Made by a program: the position numbers and the translations under genes. From the NCBI RefSeq assembly GCF_023155745.1, contig NZ_JAKNUS010000004.1, forward strand, positions 186,001 through 250,000: a DNA stretch of 64,000 bases, in the 5' to 3' direction. The DNA comes from Microbacterium kunmingense. GTDB taxonomy: Bacteria; Actinomycetota; Actinomycetes; Actinomycetales; Microbacteriaceae. Below, one piece after another: positions 32,818 through 41,818 of this stretch. The notes under the pieces are model-generated. The model was not told the origin of the DNA, made no database searches, and saw only the letters and a list, made by a program, of their open reading frames with translations. The stretch's first letter is position 1. Each line of letters opens with the position of its first letter.

Positions 32818-33762
32818 TCAGTCCCGGGGAAGGGCGTCGCGGGCCGTCTCGAGCGCGCGACGCGCGTCGCCGGCGCGCTCGGCGGCGGCGACGCGCGCGT
32901 CGACCGCCGCCTCGCGCGCGTCGGCGGCAACACGGGCATCCTTCTCGAGGCGGGCGAGCTGTGCGCGCAGCTCGTCGAGCCGTTCCGCCAGGTGTGCCTC
33001 GCGCTCGGTCGCCGCGGCGAGCAGTGCCTCCGCCCGCGTCAGTTCCCGCTCGGCCTCGCTCGCACCGCGTTCGGCAGCCCGCACCGCCTGCTCGGCGGCT
33101 TTCCGCGCCCGCCGCGCGGCGAGGTCGTCGGTCGTCCGCGCCGGACGGGCGGGAGCGTCGGGGACCCCCGGGATGCTGCCGCCCACCGCCTCGCTGAGGT
33201 CGACCGGGTCCACCCCGGTCGCCTCGAGGGGTCGGATCAGCCTGGCGGTGGCGACGGCAGCTCCCGCCCGCGGGTCGAGGAGCGCCGCGGTGATCGTCGC
33301 GGCGACGTCGTCGCGTGCCGCCCCGCTGAGGGTGACCCCGCGCTCGGCGGCAAGGGCCACCGACCGGCGGGCGAGCGCCTGCACGAGGGCTCGACGTTCG
33401 CGACCGAGACGCTGCAATTCCTTCGCGTCGAGGTCGTCCTGCGCCTCGCGGAGCGCGGCGGCGAGCTCCAGCACGTCGGTCAGCAGACCCTCCCTGGCGA
33501 GGAGATCGACAGCCCAGGCCGAGGCCGCGGGCTTGCGGAGAGTGCGGATCCGGGCACCGAGGGCGCGCGGCGCCGCCTGGGCGCGGGCGTTCCGCGCCGC
33601 CGTGAACTCCTCGGGACGGAGGGCGTAGAGTTCGACCGCGATGGCATCCAGCTCGTCGGCGACGGTCTTCGGCTCGTCGGCATCGGGGTCGCGCTCATCG
33701 GCATCGGGGTCGCGCTCGTCGGCGTCGCCGCGCCTCGCGCCGCCTGCGTCGTCACCGGCCAT
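32818..33762 (-). CDS. Coiled-coil protein of unknown function
   Basis: 314 residues. An acidic N-terminal repeat (two DERDPDA units) leads to a helical domain (about 35-190) and a long Ala/Glu/Arg-rich coiled coil (about 205-310). No signal peptide. It looks like a conserved actinobacterial protein without a named family. The ATG at 33762 has CAGAAT six bases upstream. Confidence 0.68.
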   Translation of the reverse strand: MAGDDAGGARRGDADERDPDADERDPDADEPKTVADELDAIAVELYALRPEEFTAARNARAQAAPRALGARIRTLRKPAASAWAVDLLAREGLLTDVLELAAALREAQDDLDAKELQRLGRERRALVQALARRSVALAAERGVTLSGAARDDVAATITAALLDPRAGAAVATARLIRPLEATGVDPVDLSEAVGGSIPGVPDAPARPARTTDDLAARRARKAAEQAVRAAERGASEAERELTRAEALLAAATEREAHLAERLDELRAQLARLEKDARVAADAREAAVDARVAAAERAGDARRALETARDALPRD

Positions 33763-33768
33763 CGCCCC

Positions 33769-33774
33769 ATTCTG
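33769..33774 (-). promoter_or_regulatory. -10 element CAGAAT, probable leaderless start
   Basis: Six bases before the ATG at 33762. Confidence 0.35.
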
Positions 33775-33810
33775 CCCCGCCCCCGGCGACCGGGTCGGGC
33801 GGCGCGGCTG

Positions 33811-34521
33811 TCACACCGCGAGCGCGCCACGGTGCGGGGCAGGCGTCGGCTCGGCGGGCTGGGGCGACGCGTGCAGCTCGCGGTGCAGCCGTTCCATGCG
33901 TGCGTCGAGCTCCGCCGCGGTGTCCGCGGCATCCTTCAGACTCTCAATCAGCCCCTCGGGCACCTGGCGGTCGTACTTGTAGTAGATCTTGTGCTCCAGG
34001 CTCGCCCAGAAGTCCATCGCGATGGTGCGGAACTGCACCTCGACCGGAACGACCACGCGACCGGTGGAGAGGAAGACCGGCACCTCGACGATGGCGTGCA
34101 GGCTCTTGTAGCCGTTCGGCTTCGGGTCGGAGATGTAGTCCTTCACCGTGCGGACGGTCACATCGTCCTGCTGGGTCAGCAGGTCGAACAGCCGGTAGGC
34201 GTCGGTGACGAAACTGCAGGTGATGCGGACGCCCGCGATGTCGGTGATGTGCTCGCGCACGGCGGCGAACTCGGGTTCGATGCCCTTGCGCGCCACCTTG
34301 TCGACGATGCTGTCGGGCGACTTCACCCGGCTCGAGACATGCTCGATCGGGTTGTAGTCGTGCAGGTAGAGGAACTCATCGCGGAGGATGGCGATCTTCG
34401 TCTCGATCTCCTGCATGCCGAAGCGGTACTCCAGCAGGAACCGCTGCATCTCGTCGCGGAGCGCCCTCATCTCCGCCGGGCTCACCGAGATGCGGTCGTC
34501 GTCACCGAGGTCTGGGTCCAT
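33811..34521 (-). CDS. Small alarmone synthetase (RelA/SpoT-domain GTP pyrophosphokinase)
   Basis: 236 residues, single synthetase domain without HD hydrolase or regulatory domains, the length of RelQ/YjbM-type enzymes. Family motifs: SRVKSPDSIVDKVARKG (ATP binding), DIAGVRITC, KDYISDPKPNGYKSLH (substrate loop with the catalytic region) and VEVQFRTIAMDFWASLEHK (conserved Glu for Mg). It makes (p)ppGpp from ATP and GDP/GTP under stress. The ATG at 34521 has TAGCGT six bases upstream. Confidence 0.92.
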   Translation of the reverse strand: MDPDLGDDDRISVSPAEMRALRDEMQRFLLEYRFGMQEIETKIAILRDEFLYLHDYNPIEHVSSRVKSPDSIVDKVARKGIEPEFAAVREHITDIAGVRITCSFVTDAYRLFDLLTQQDDVTVRTVKDYISDPKPNGYKSLHAIVEVPVFLSTGRVVVPVEVQFRTIAMDFWASLEHKIYYKYDRQVPEGLIESLKDAADTAAELDARMERLHRELHASPQPAEPTPAPHRGALAV

Positions 34522-34527
34522 GGTGCG

Positions 34528-34533
34528 ACGCTA
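34528..34533 (-). promoter_or_regulatory. -10 element TAGCGT, probable leaderless start
   Basis: Six bases before the ATG at 34521. Confidence 0.5.
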
Positions 34534-34573
34534 GGGACGCCGGCTCTGAGCGGGCTGGGAGGAACCCTCCCGA

Positions 34574-35872
34574 TCAGCGGATGCCGGCAGCCTGCCGCGC
34601 CGCGCCGAGCGCGACGTACTCACCGGGCGCCGGAACCTCGACGGGCATGCCGAGGACGAGGGGCGCGATCTCGCGGACCGCCTCGGACTGGGCGCCGCCG
34701 CCGATGAGCAGTGCCCGCCGGAGCGGCACGCCGAGGCCCCGCAGGGCGTCGAGACCGGCGCCAAGCCCTCCGAGCATCCCCTCGACCGCCGCGCGCGCGA
34801 GGTTCTCGCGGGTCGTGGAGGCGAGCGTCATGCCGCCCAGCGACGCGGTGGCGTCGGGGAGGTTCGGGGTGCGCTCGCCCTCGAAGTAGGGCACGAGGGT
34901 GAGGCCGCCCGCCCCCGGCGCAGCGGCGAGCGCGAGGCGGCTCAGCTCGGCATGGTCGACGGCCAGCAGGCGCGCGATCGCATCGAGCACGCGGGCGGCG
35001 TTGAGGGTCGCGACGAGCGGCAGGAAACGCCCCGTGCAGTCGGCGAAGCCGGCCACCGTGCCGGTCGGGTCGATCGTGCGCTCCTCGCTGACGGCGAAGA
35101 CCGTGCCGCTCGTGCCGATCGAGACCACCACGTCGCCGGGTGCGGCCCCGAGCCCCAGTGCGGCGCCGGCGTTGTCGCCCGCGCCGCCCCCGACACGGCG
35201 GCCGTCGGCGTCGGTGACGTATTCGTCCGGGCCGAGCACCCTCGGCAGGTGCGCGGCATGCCCGAGCGCCGCCTCGAGCAGAGCGTGGTCGTAGCCGCCG
35301 GTCTCGGGATCCCAGTACCCGGTGCCGGAGGCATCCGATCGGTCGGTGACGAGTTCGTCGAGAACCGGACCCCGCGGCGACTCGCCCTCCGGGCCGAAGC
35401 CCCGCAGCCGCCACGTCAGCCAGTCGTGGGGGAGCGCCACAGCGGCCACGCGCGCGGCGTTGTCGGGCTCGTCGTCGCGGAGCCAGCGGAGCTTCGTGAT
35501 GGTGAAGGAGGCGACCGGCACGAGCCCGGTGCGCTGCGCGAGATCGTCGGCGCCGAACTCGGCGATGAGGTCGCGCGCGGCGCCGGCCGAGCGGGTGTCG
35601 TTCCACAGCAGGGCCGGTCGGATGACGCGTCCTTCGGCGTCGAGCACGACCATGCCGTGCTGCTGCCCGCCGATGGCCCACGCGGCGACGTCGCCGATGC
35701 CCCCGGCGTCCTCGATCGCCGTCTGCAGCGCCTCCCACCAGGCGCCCGGGTCGACCTCGGTGCCCTCCGGGTGCGCGGCGCGCCCCTGCCGGACGACCTC
35801 GCCGGTGGCGGTGTCGACGATCACGACTTTGCACGACTGGGTCGACGAGTCGACCCCCATCACGAGCGCCAT
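34574..35872 (-). CDS. xylB: Xylulokinase
   Basis: 432-residue FGGY-family kinase. N-terminal [15 protein letters not shown] is the phosphate-1 motif; [11 protein letters not shown] and LLWNDTRS mark xylulokinase; [13 protein letters not shown] carries the catalytic Asp, and [12 protein letters not shown] lies near the C-terminus. It phosphorylates D-xylulose to xylulose-5-phosphate. GAGGAG precedes the ATG at 35872. It follows xylA on the same strand, separated by 135 bases that contain palindromic repeat A. Confidence 0.95.
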   Translation of the reverse strand: MALVMGVDSSTQSCKVVIVDTATGEVVRQGRAAHPEGTEVDPGAWWEALQTAIEDAGGIGDVAAWAIGGQQHGMVVLDAEGRVIRPALLWNDTRSAGAARDLIAEFGADDLAQRTGLVPVASFTITKLRWLRDDEPDNAARVAAVALPHDWLTWRLRGFGPEGESPRGPVLDELVTDRSDASGTGYWDPETGGYDHALLEAALGHAAHLPRVLGPDEYVTDADGRRVGGGAGDNAGAALGLGAAPGDVVVSIGTSGTVFAVSEERTIDPTGTVAGFADCTGRFLPLVATLNAARVLDAIARLLAVDHAELSRLALAAAPGAGGLTLVPYFEGERTPNLPDATASLGGMTLASTTRENLARAAVEGMLGGLGAGLDALRGLGVPLRRALLIGGGAQSEAVREIAPLVLGMPVEVPAPGEYVALGAARQAAGIR

Positions 35873-35896
35873 GGCTCTCCTCGCTTCACTTCACCA

Positions 35897-35974
35897 CCCC
35901 CGCGAGAGTGCTTCTGGGCGCCGAGAATACGGGGTAACCCCGCATCCTCGGCGCGCAGATGCACTTTCGCGGGA
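35897..35974. repeat. Dispersed palindromic repeat A, copy 2
   Basis: Nearly perfect hairpin with arms of about 37 bases: left CCGCGAGAGTGC, CTTCTGGGCGCCGAG, AATACGGGG, loop TAA, right the complement with few mismatches. It lies between xylA and xylB, where it could attenuate xylB or protect mRNA ends. Confidence 0.88.
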
Positions 35975-36007
35975 GTGGACGGTGGGTGGGCGCGTCCGGT
36001 GACCGGG

Positions 36008-37195
36008 TCAGCGCGCGCCGAGCAGGTGCTCGGTGGCCAGCTGCTGCAGGCGGACGAAGCCGAAGCCGTGCCCGCCGAGGTAGGCCTGCGCGTCGAAGTC
36101 CTCGTAGGCCGAACGGTCGGCGAGCAGGTCGTCGTACGACTCCCCCGCGTTCAGCGTCGGCTGGGCGAGCTCGGTGACCTTGGACGCTTCGAGCGCCTCC
36201 TGCACCTCGGGGTCGGCGCGGAAGGCCGCGGCCCGCTCCTTCAGCAGCAGGTAGGTGCGCATGTTGGCTGCGGCCGACTCCCAGACACCGGTCTCGTCCT
36301 CGGTGCGCGAGGGCTTGTAGTCGAAGTGACGCGGGCCGTCGTAGGCGGGCACCCCGCCGGGGCCGCCGTTCTCGAGCAGGTCGACCAGGGCGAAGGCGTT
36401 GTGCAGGTCGCCGTGACCGAACACGAGGTCCTGGTCGTACTTGATGCCGCGCTGGCCGTTGAGGTCGATGTGGTAGAGCTTGCCGTGGTACAGCGCCTGC
36501 GCAATGCCGGCGGCGAAGTTCAGCCCGGCCATCTGCTCGTGGCCGACCTCGGGGTTCAGGCCCACCAGTTCGGGGCGCTCGAGCGAGTCGATGAAGGCCA
36601 GCGCGTGTCCGAGGGTGGGGAGCAGGATGTCGCCGCGGGGCTCGTTCGGCTTCGGCTCGATCGCGAAGCGGATGTCGTATCCCTTGTCGGTGACGTAGTC
36701 GCCGAGGAGGTTGACCGCTTCGCGGTAGCGCTCCAGGGCCGCGCGGATGTCCTTGGCCGCGTCGTACTCGGCGCCCTCGCGACCGCCCCACATCACGAAC
36801 GTCTTCGCGCCGAGCTCGGCGGCGAGGTCGATGTTGCGGAGCACCTTGCGCAGCGCGAAGCGTCGGACCTGACGGTCGTTGGAGGTGAACCCGCCGTCCT
36901 TGAACACCGGCGCGGAGAAGAGGTTGGTGGTCACCATCGGCACGATGAGACCGGTGTCGGCGAGCGCGCCCTTCAGCCGGTCGATCTGCGTCTGACGCTC
37001 GGCGTCGCTCGAGCCGAAGGCGAAGAGGTCGTCGTCGTGGAAGGTCAGACCGTAGGCGCCGAGCTCGGCGAGCTTCTCGACCGCGTGGACGACGTCCAGG
37101 GCCGGGCGGGTCGGCCCGCCGAACGGATCGGTGCCGTTGTATCCGATGGTCCAGAGGCCGAACGAGAACTTGTCGGCGCGGGTGGGGGTGGGCAT
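36008..37195 (-). CDS. xylA: Xylose isomerase
   Basis: 395 residues, class I (actinobacterial short form). [13 protein letters not shown] holds the catalytic His and Asp, [12 protein letters not shown] the metal-1 Glu, and [12 protein letters not shown] and [14 protein letters not shown] further metal ligands. It converts D-xylose to D-xylulose with Mg/Mn/Co. AAAGGAG lies four bases before the ATG at 37195. Upstream is a LacI-type operator (37216-37229) just after a -10-like TATAGG, so it is repressible and is divergent from a lacI-family gene. Confidence 0.96.
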   Translation of the reverse strand: MPTPTRADKFSFGLWTIGYNGTDPFGGPTRPALDVVHAVEKLAELGAYGLTFHDDDLFAFGSSDAERQTQIDRLKGALADTGLIVPMVTTNLFSAPVFKDGGFTSNDRQVRRFALRKVLRNIDLAAELGAKTFVMWGGREGAEYDAAKDIRAALERYREAVNLLGDYVTDKGYDIRFAIEPKPNEPRGDILLPTLGHALAFIDSLERPELVGLNPEVGHEQMAGLNFAAGIAQALYHGKLYHIDLNGQRGIKYDQDLVFGHGDLHNAFALVDLLENGGPGGVPAYDGPRHFDYKPSRTEDETGVWESAAANMRTYLLLKERAAAFRADPEVQEALEASKVTELAQPTLNAGESYDDLLADRSAYEDFDAQAYLGGHGFGFVRLQQLATEHLLGAR

Positions 37196-37215
37196 GGCGC
37201 TCCTTTGCGGGGAAA

Positions 37216-37229
37216 TGTTGCGGTTAACA
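37216..37229. promoter_or_regulatory. LacI-type operator at the xylA promoter
   Basis: TGTTGCGGTTAACA, close to the TGTTAnCGnTAACA palindrome found perfect at 62486-62499. It starts two bases after TATAGG (37236-37231 on the minus strand), so bound repressor would cover the start site. Confidence 0.6.
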
Positions 37230-37285
37230 ACCTATACCAGATCGGATGCCACGTCCACACCGTGAACACCACGTCGCCGCAGCTC

Positions 37286-37296
37286 CGAAACTTTCG
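37286..37296. promoter_or_regulatory. Palindrome CGAAACTTTCG (candidate operator)
   Basis: Inverted CGAAA/TTTCG around a single C, ending four bases before the -10 TACACT of the LacI gene. Likely autoregulation site; such CGAAA-TTTCG sites are associated with xylan repressors in actinobacteria. Confidence 0.5.
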
Positions 37297-37299
37297 CAA

Positions 37300-37305
37300 T
37301 ACACT
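37300..37305 (+). promoter_or_regulatory. -10 element TACACT, probable leaderless start
   Basis: Six bases before the ATG at 37312. Confidence 0.5.
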
Positions 37306-37311
37306 CCTGAC

Positions 37312-38325
37312 ATGGCGGACACCACGAGAGTAACGCTGGCCCAGTTGGCCGAGGAGGCCGGCGTCTCGATCGCGACGATGTCGAAGGTCCTCAACGGCCG
37401 GACGGATGTCGCGTCTTCGACCCGGGCGCGGATCGAGCAGCTCCTGGCCGAGCACGGCTACACCCGCCGCACCGGCAACCGCCGCGGCGAGTACGTCGAG
37501 CTCGTCCTCCACGAGCTCGAGCCGAGCTGGTCGACCGACCTCATCACCGGCGTCGAGACGGTCGCGGCCGAGGCAGGATTGTCGACGGTGCTCACCCTCA
37601 GCGGCGACCGCCACGCCCCCGGCGACGAGTGGATCGACGGCGTCCTGCGTCGGAGCCCCGCCGCCGTCATCCTCGTCTTCTCCGACCTCGCACCCGCCCA
37701 CCGCGACAAGCTCAAGCGCCGCGGCATCCCGTTCGTCATCGTCGATCCGTCGGGAGATCCGGCCGCCGACGTGCCCGCCGTCGGATCGGCGAACTGGACC
37801 GGCGGCCTCGTCGCCACCCGGCACCTCATCGAGCTCGGGCACCGGCGGATCGCCGCCATCACCGGGCCCGCGGACGCGATGTGCTCGCACGCCCGGCTCG
37901 ACGGATACCGCTCGGCCATGAACGCCGCGGGCCTTCCCGTCGACGCGAACTGGGTCCGTTTCGGTGACTTCCACCCCTCCGGCGGTGAGACCTGGGCGCG
38001 TCAGCTGCTCGCCCTCCCCGACCGCCCGACGGCCATCTTCGCCGGCAGCGACCTGCAGGCGATCGGCGTCATCGCCGCGGCGCGCGGCGCCGGGCTGGAG
38101 GTGCCGACCGACCTCTCGGTCGTCGGCTACGACGACATCGCGCTCGCCCGGTGGTTCAGCCCGCAGCTGACCACGGTTCACCAGCCGCTTCGCCGCATGG
38201 GCGAGGAGGCGACCCGCCTGGCACTCCGACTCGGTGAGGGCGGCCAGCCCGAGACGTTCCGAATGGACCTCGCGACGCACCTCGTGGTGCGCGAAAGCAC
38301 GGCTCCGGCACCGCTCGAAACTTAA
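37312..38325 (+). CDS. LacI-family repressor of xylose/xylan genes
   Basis: 337 residues. N-terminal HTH VTLAQLAEEAGVSIATMSKVLNG is the LacI type, followed by a periplasmic-binding-like effector domain (VGYDDIALARWFSPQLTTV near the C-terminus). It is divergent from xylA and upstream of a xylanase gene, so it most likely controls both. It is a close paralogue of the regulator at 62528-63532. The ATG at 37312 is supported by TACACT six bases upstream. The inducer is presumably xylose or a xylo-oligosaccharide (inferred). Confidence 0.88.
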   Translation: MADTTRVTLAQLAEEAGVSIATMSKVLNGRTDVASSTRARIEQLLAEHGYTRRTGNRRGEYVELVLHELEPSWSTDLITGVETVAAEAGLSTVLTLSGDRHAPGDEWIDGVLRRSPAAVILVFSDLAPAHRDKLKRRGIPFVIVDPSGDPAADVPAVGSANWTGGLVATRHLIELGHRRIAAITGPADAMCSHARLDGYRSAMNAAGLPVDANWVRFGDFHPSGGETWARQLLALPDRPTAIFAGSDLQAIGVIAAARGAGLEVPTDLSVVGYDDIALARWFSPQLTTVHQPLRRMGEEATRLALRLGEGGQPETFRMDLATHLVVRESTAPAPLET

Positions 38326-38338
38326 GTGGAGAGTTTCG
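38316..38338. promoter_or_regulatory. Inverted repeat CGAAACT/AGTTTCG before the xylanase gene
   Basis: CGAAACT (38316-38322) and AGTTTCG (38332-38338) overlap the lacI stop and precede AACGTTTTCG. About 90 bases upstream of the xylanase start; same half-sites as 37286-37296. Confidence 0.45.
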
Positions 38339-38426
38339 TAACGTTTTCGTGAGGAAGACCCTCACCGCTCTGTTGCGCACATAGGTTTGCGAGCACGACA
38401 AAACCCCCGCGCAAAGGAGCGTATTC

Positions 38427-41400
38427 GTGAGACGACATCGTGCTCGATCCGCTGCGGCCGCCGTCCTGGCAGCCGCCGCACTGATCGTCGCCCCCCTGTC
38501 AGCCGCCTCCGCGGCCGACACCGTCATCACCTCGATCGACTTCGAGGACGGCACGACCGGCGATTGGATCGCCAGCGGAGGAGGTGAGAACACACTCTCC
38601 GTGGTCGAGCTCGACGGCTCGCAGGTCCTTCAGGTCGCGGACCGCGCCGACGACTTCACCGGCATCCAGAGCCCCGCCGGGATCTTCGAGGCGGGAACGA
38701 CCTACAGCGTCTCCGCGCGCATCAAACTGGCCGAAGGCACAGCCGACCAGTCGGCGCGCTTCGTGATGAAGCCGACCTACACGTGGATCGGGCCGACCAC
38801 CGCCACCGCCGAGGACTGGACGACCATCAGCGGCGAGTACACCGTTGCGGACGACGCCGATCTGCCCGGCCTCCAGCTCTACATCGGCACGGGCGGCGCC
38901 GACTCGGGAACGTTCACCTACTACCTCGACGACCTGGTCGTGACGGCCCTCGACACCGAGCCGACCGATCCCACCGACCCGACCGACCCGGGCACCCCGC
39001 CGGTGGTGGGTCCGACCGCGCTCTCGAACGACTTCGAGGAGGGCCTGGGCGGCTGGGTTCCGCGCGACAGCGGCAGCGGCGCTCCGACCGTGACGCTCAC
39101 CACCGACGACGCTCAGCAGGGCAACCAGTCGGCGGCGCTGACGGGTCGCACCTCGCAGGGATCGGGCTTCGGCCACGACATCGCCGAGCTTCAGGCCAAC
39201 ACCACCTACGAGGTGACCGCCTGGGTGCGCTTCGGGGAAGGTCAGCCGACGAGTCCGGTCTGGCTGAGCCTGCAGCGCGACTACCAGGGTGCGACGACGT
39301 TCTCGACGCTGGCGCAGTTCGCGAACGTCACCAACTCGGGGTGGACCCAGGTGCGGGCATCCTTCCCGCTCCAGGCGTTCGACACGGGTCTGCTCTACTT
39401 CGAGACCGACTACAACGGCACGAACACCTCCGACCTGTACTTCGATGACATCCAGGTGAGCGTGCCCGAGCCGGGCGAGATCCAGGACCTCACGCCGCTG
39501 CAGGACACCCTCGACGTTCCGGTGGGCGTGGCGATCGACAGCCGGGAGACGACAGGCGTCGCCTCGGAGCTGCTTCTGCGTCACTTCGACCAGATCACGG
39601 GCGAGAACTACATGAAGCCCGAGGCCTGGTACGACGCGAACGGCCAGTTCCGCGCGAACCCCGAAGCGGTCGCGCTGATGGACTTCGCCGAGGCCAACGA
39701 CCTCGCGGTCTACGGCCACGTGCTGGTGTGGCACAGCCAGACCCCGGCCTTCTTCTTCCAGGCGGCCGACGGCTCACCGCTGACCACGAGTGACGCGGAC
39801 AAGCAGATCCTCCGCGACCGCCTCCGCGAGCACATCTTCAACGTCGCCGAGTGGCTCGCCACCGAGTACGGCGAGTTCGGCGGCACCAACCCGCTGAACG
39901 CATGGGACGTCGTGAACGAGGTCGTCTCCGACGGCTCCGAGTACGCCGATGGCCTGCGCCGCAGCGAGTGGTACCGCATCCTCGGCGAGGAGTTCATCGA
40001 CCTGTCGTTCCAGTACGCCGATGAGGCGTTCAACGAGGTCTACGCCGCCGACGGCGTCGACCGGCCGGTGACGCTCTTCATCAACGACTACAACACCGAG
40101 CAGTCGGGCAAGCAGGGGCGTTACCTCGCGCTCGTCGAGCGGCTCCTCGCGCGCGGCGTGCCGATCGACGGTGTGGGACACCAGTTCCACGTGAGCCTGG
40201 CGATGCCGGTCTCGGCCCTGGAGCAGGCGATCCGCACCTTCGCCGATCTGCCCGTCACGCAGGTGGTCACCGAGCTGGACGTCACCACGGGGACACCCGT
40301 CAGCGAAGCGCTCCTGATCGAGCAGGGCTACTACTACCGCGACGCGTTCCGCGTGTTCCGCGAGAACATCGACGAGCTCTACAGCGTGACCGTGTGGGGT
40401 CTCACCGACGGCCGCAGCTGGCGCTCGGCGAACGGCGCACCACTGCTCTTCGACGATGCCTACCAGGGCAAGCCCGCGTTCTTCGGCGCCGTCGATGAGG
40501 AACTGCCCGCCCGCCAACGCAGCGCGTTCGTGTTCGGCGGCTCCGTGCCGGTCGACGACGCGGCACCGACCGCGGCCGAGTGGGACCGTCTGCCGCTGCT
40601 GCCGATCGAGCAGAGCGGTGCCTTCCAGCTGCGCTGGGAGCCCGGCACCCTCACCGCGTTCGTCGAGGTGACGGATGGATCGATGGATGACGCCGACGGC
40701 GTCCGCTTCACCGTGGGCGACCAGGAGTACGTCGTGGGCCGCGACGGCGAGGGCGACGTGAGCGCTTCGGTCACCGAGACCGACACCGGCTACCGGATCG
40801 TGGCGGCGCTGCCCCTGGGTGACGCGGCGCTCGGCGACGTGGTCCGCTTCGACGCGCGCATCGCCGACGGCGACGCCTCCGCCGGGTGGAACACCGCCGG
40901 CGAGCTCGGAAACCTCACGCTCGTCGAGCCGCTGTCGTTCGTCGAGGTCGTCGAGGCGGTCGATGCGCCGACGATCGACGGCGCGGTGGATGACGCGTGG
41001 GCCGCCGCGAACGCCGTCACCACCGACCGTCAGGTCGAGGGGACGGGCGGCGCGACCGCGTCGGTGCGGACCCTCTGGCAGGACAACGCCCTGTTCGTCC
41101 TGGCCGAGGTGGCCGACCCGGTGGTGGATGTCTCGGGTTCGGACCCCTGGATCCAGGACTCGGTGGAGATCTACGTCGACGCCGGCAACGTCAAGAACGG
41201 CTCGTACCGCTACGACGACACCCAGATCCGCATCAGCGCGGCCGGTGCGGTGTCGTTCGGAACCGGCGACGAGGCGTTCCAGCGCAATCGTGTGGAGTCC
41301 CAGGTCGCCACCGTCGACGGCGGCTATGTCGTCGAGGCTCGCATCAGCCTGCTCGACTCGGGCGGTGAGGGGACGTTCCATGGTCTGGACTTCCAGGTCA

Positions 41401-41756
41401 ACGACGCCTCCGACGGTGCGCGCACCGGCATCCGCAACTGGGCCGATCCGACCGGCGCCGGCTACCAGTCCACGGCCCGCTGGGGCGTGGGAGAGCTGGT
41501 CGCCGCGGAGGGCACGACGCCCACCGCGCCCGGTGGGCCCACCACCCCGACCGAGCCGGGCACGCCCGGTGAGCCGGGTACGCCGACCACGCCGCCCGCG
41601 AACGGCGGCTCGGACGGCGGCGCGTCGGGCGACCCGCGCAACCCGCTGGCCTCGACCGGTGGCGGCCTGCCGTTCGGCCTGGGCCTGGCGGGCCTGCTCG
41701 CCCTCCTCGCCGGCGCCATCCTCGTGCAGCGGCGAAGGGAGCGGATGCAGGGCTGA
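38427..41756 (+). CDS. Secreted, probably wall-anchored GH10 endo-1,4-beta-xylanase
   Basis: 1109 residues: signal peptide (about 1-30, AASAAD), two CBM4/9-like carbohydrate-binding modules (about 33-175 and 200-350), GH10 catalytic domain (about 360-700), CBM9-like modules (about 720-1040), Pro/Thr-rich linker and a C-terminal LASTG motif with a membrane span and RRRER tail. Acid/base Glu498 (WDVVNEV) and nucleophile Glu616 (VTELDV) are present. LAxTG-type tails are sortase E substrates in actinobacteria. AAAGGAG precedes the GTG. It cuts xylan to oligomers that the bxl-like importer can take up. Confidence 0.93.
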   Translation: MRRHRARSAAAAVLAAAALIVAPLSAASAADTVITSIDFEDGTTGDWIASGGGENTLSVVELDGSQVLQVADRADDFTGIQSPAGIFEAGTTYSVSARIKLAEGTADQSARFVMKPTYTWIGPTTATAEDWTTISGEYTVADDADLPGLQLYIGTGGADSGTFTYYLDDLVVTALDTEPTDPTDPTDPGTPPVVGPTALSNDFEEGLGGWVPRDSGSGAPTVTLTTDDAQQGNQSAALTGRTSQGSGFGHDIAELQANTTYEVTAWVRFGEGQPTSPVWLSLQRDYQGATTFSTLAQFANVTNSGWTQVRASFPLQAFDTGLLYFETDYNGTNTSDLYFDDIQVSVPEPGEIQDLTPLQDTLDVPVGVAIDSRETTGVASELLLRHFDQITGENYMKPEAWYDANGQFRANPEAVALMDFAEANDLAVYGHVLVWHSQTPAFFFQAADGSPLTTSDADKQILRDRLREHIFNVAEWLATEYGEFGGTNPLNAWDVVNEVVSDGSEYADGLRRSEWYRILGEEFIDLSFQYADEAFNEVYAADGVDRPVTLFINDYNTEQSGKQGRYLALVERLLARGVPIDGVGHQFHVSLAMPVSALEQAIRTFADLPVTQVVTELDVTTGTPVSEALLIEQGYYYRDAFRVFRENIDELYSVTVWGLTDGRSWRSANGAPLLFDDAYQGKPAFFGAVDEELPARQRSAFVFGGSVPVDDAAPTAAEWDRLPLLPIEQSGAFQLRWEPGTLTAFVEVTDGSMDDADGVRFTVGDQEYVVGRDGEGDVSASVTETDTGYRIVAALPLGDAALGDVVRFDARIADGDASAGWNTAGELGNLTLVEPLSFVEVVEAVDAPTIDGAVDDAWAAANAVTTDRQVEGTGGATASVRTLWQDNALFVLAEVADPVVDVSGSDPWIQDSVEIYVDAGNVKNGSYRYDDTQIRISAAGAVSFGTGDEAFQRNRVESQVATVDGGYVVEARISLLDSGGEGTFHGLDFQVNDASDGARTGIRNWADPTGAGYQSTARWGVGELVAAEGTTPTAPGGPTTPTEPGTPGEPGTPTTPPANGGSDGGASGDPRNPLASTGGGLPFGLGLAGLLALLAGAILVQRRRERMQG

Positions 41757-41764
41757 GACGCACC

Positions 41765-41800
41765 ACGGTGCCCCGCGTCCCTCCGGGCGCGGGGCACCGT
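41765..41800 (+). terminator. Perfect hairpin terminator after the xylanase gene
   Basis: ACGGTGCCCCGCG (41765-41777) pairs exactly with CGCGGGGCACCGT (41788-41800) over a 10-base loop, nine bases after the stop. Confidence 0.75.
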
Positions 41801-41806
41801 CCTCTC

Positions 41807-41812
41807 TACACT
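41807..41812 (+). promoter_or_regulatory. -10 element TACACT of the ROK regulator
   Basis: Six bases before the ATG at 41819. Confidence 0.5.
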
Positions 41813-41818
41813 GGAGCG

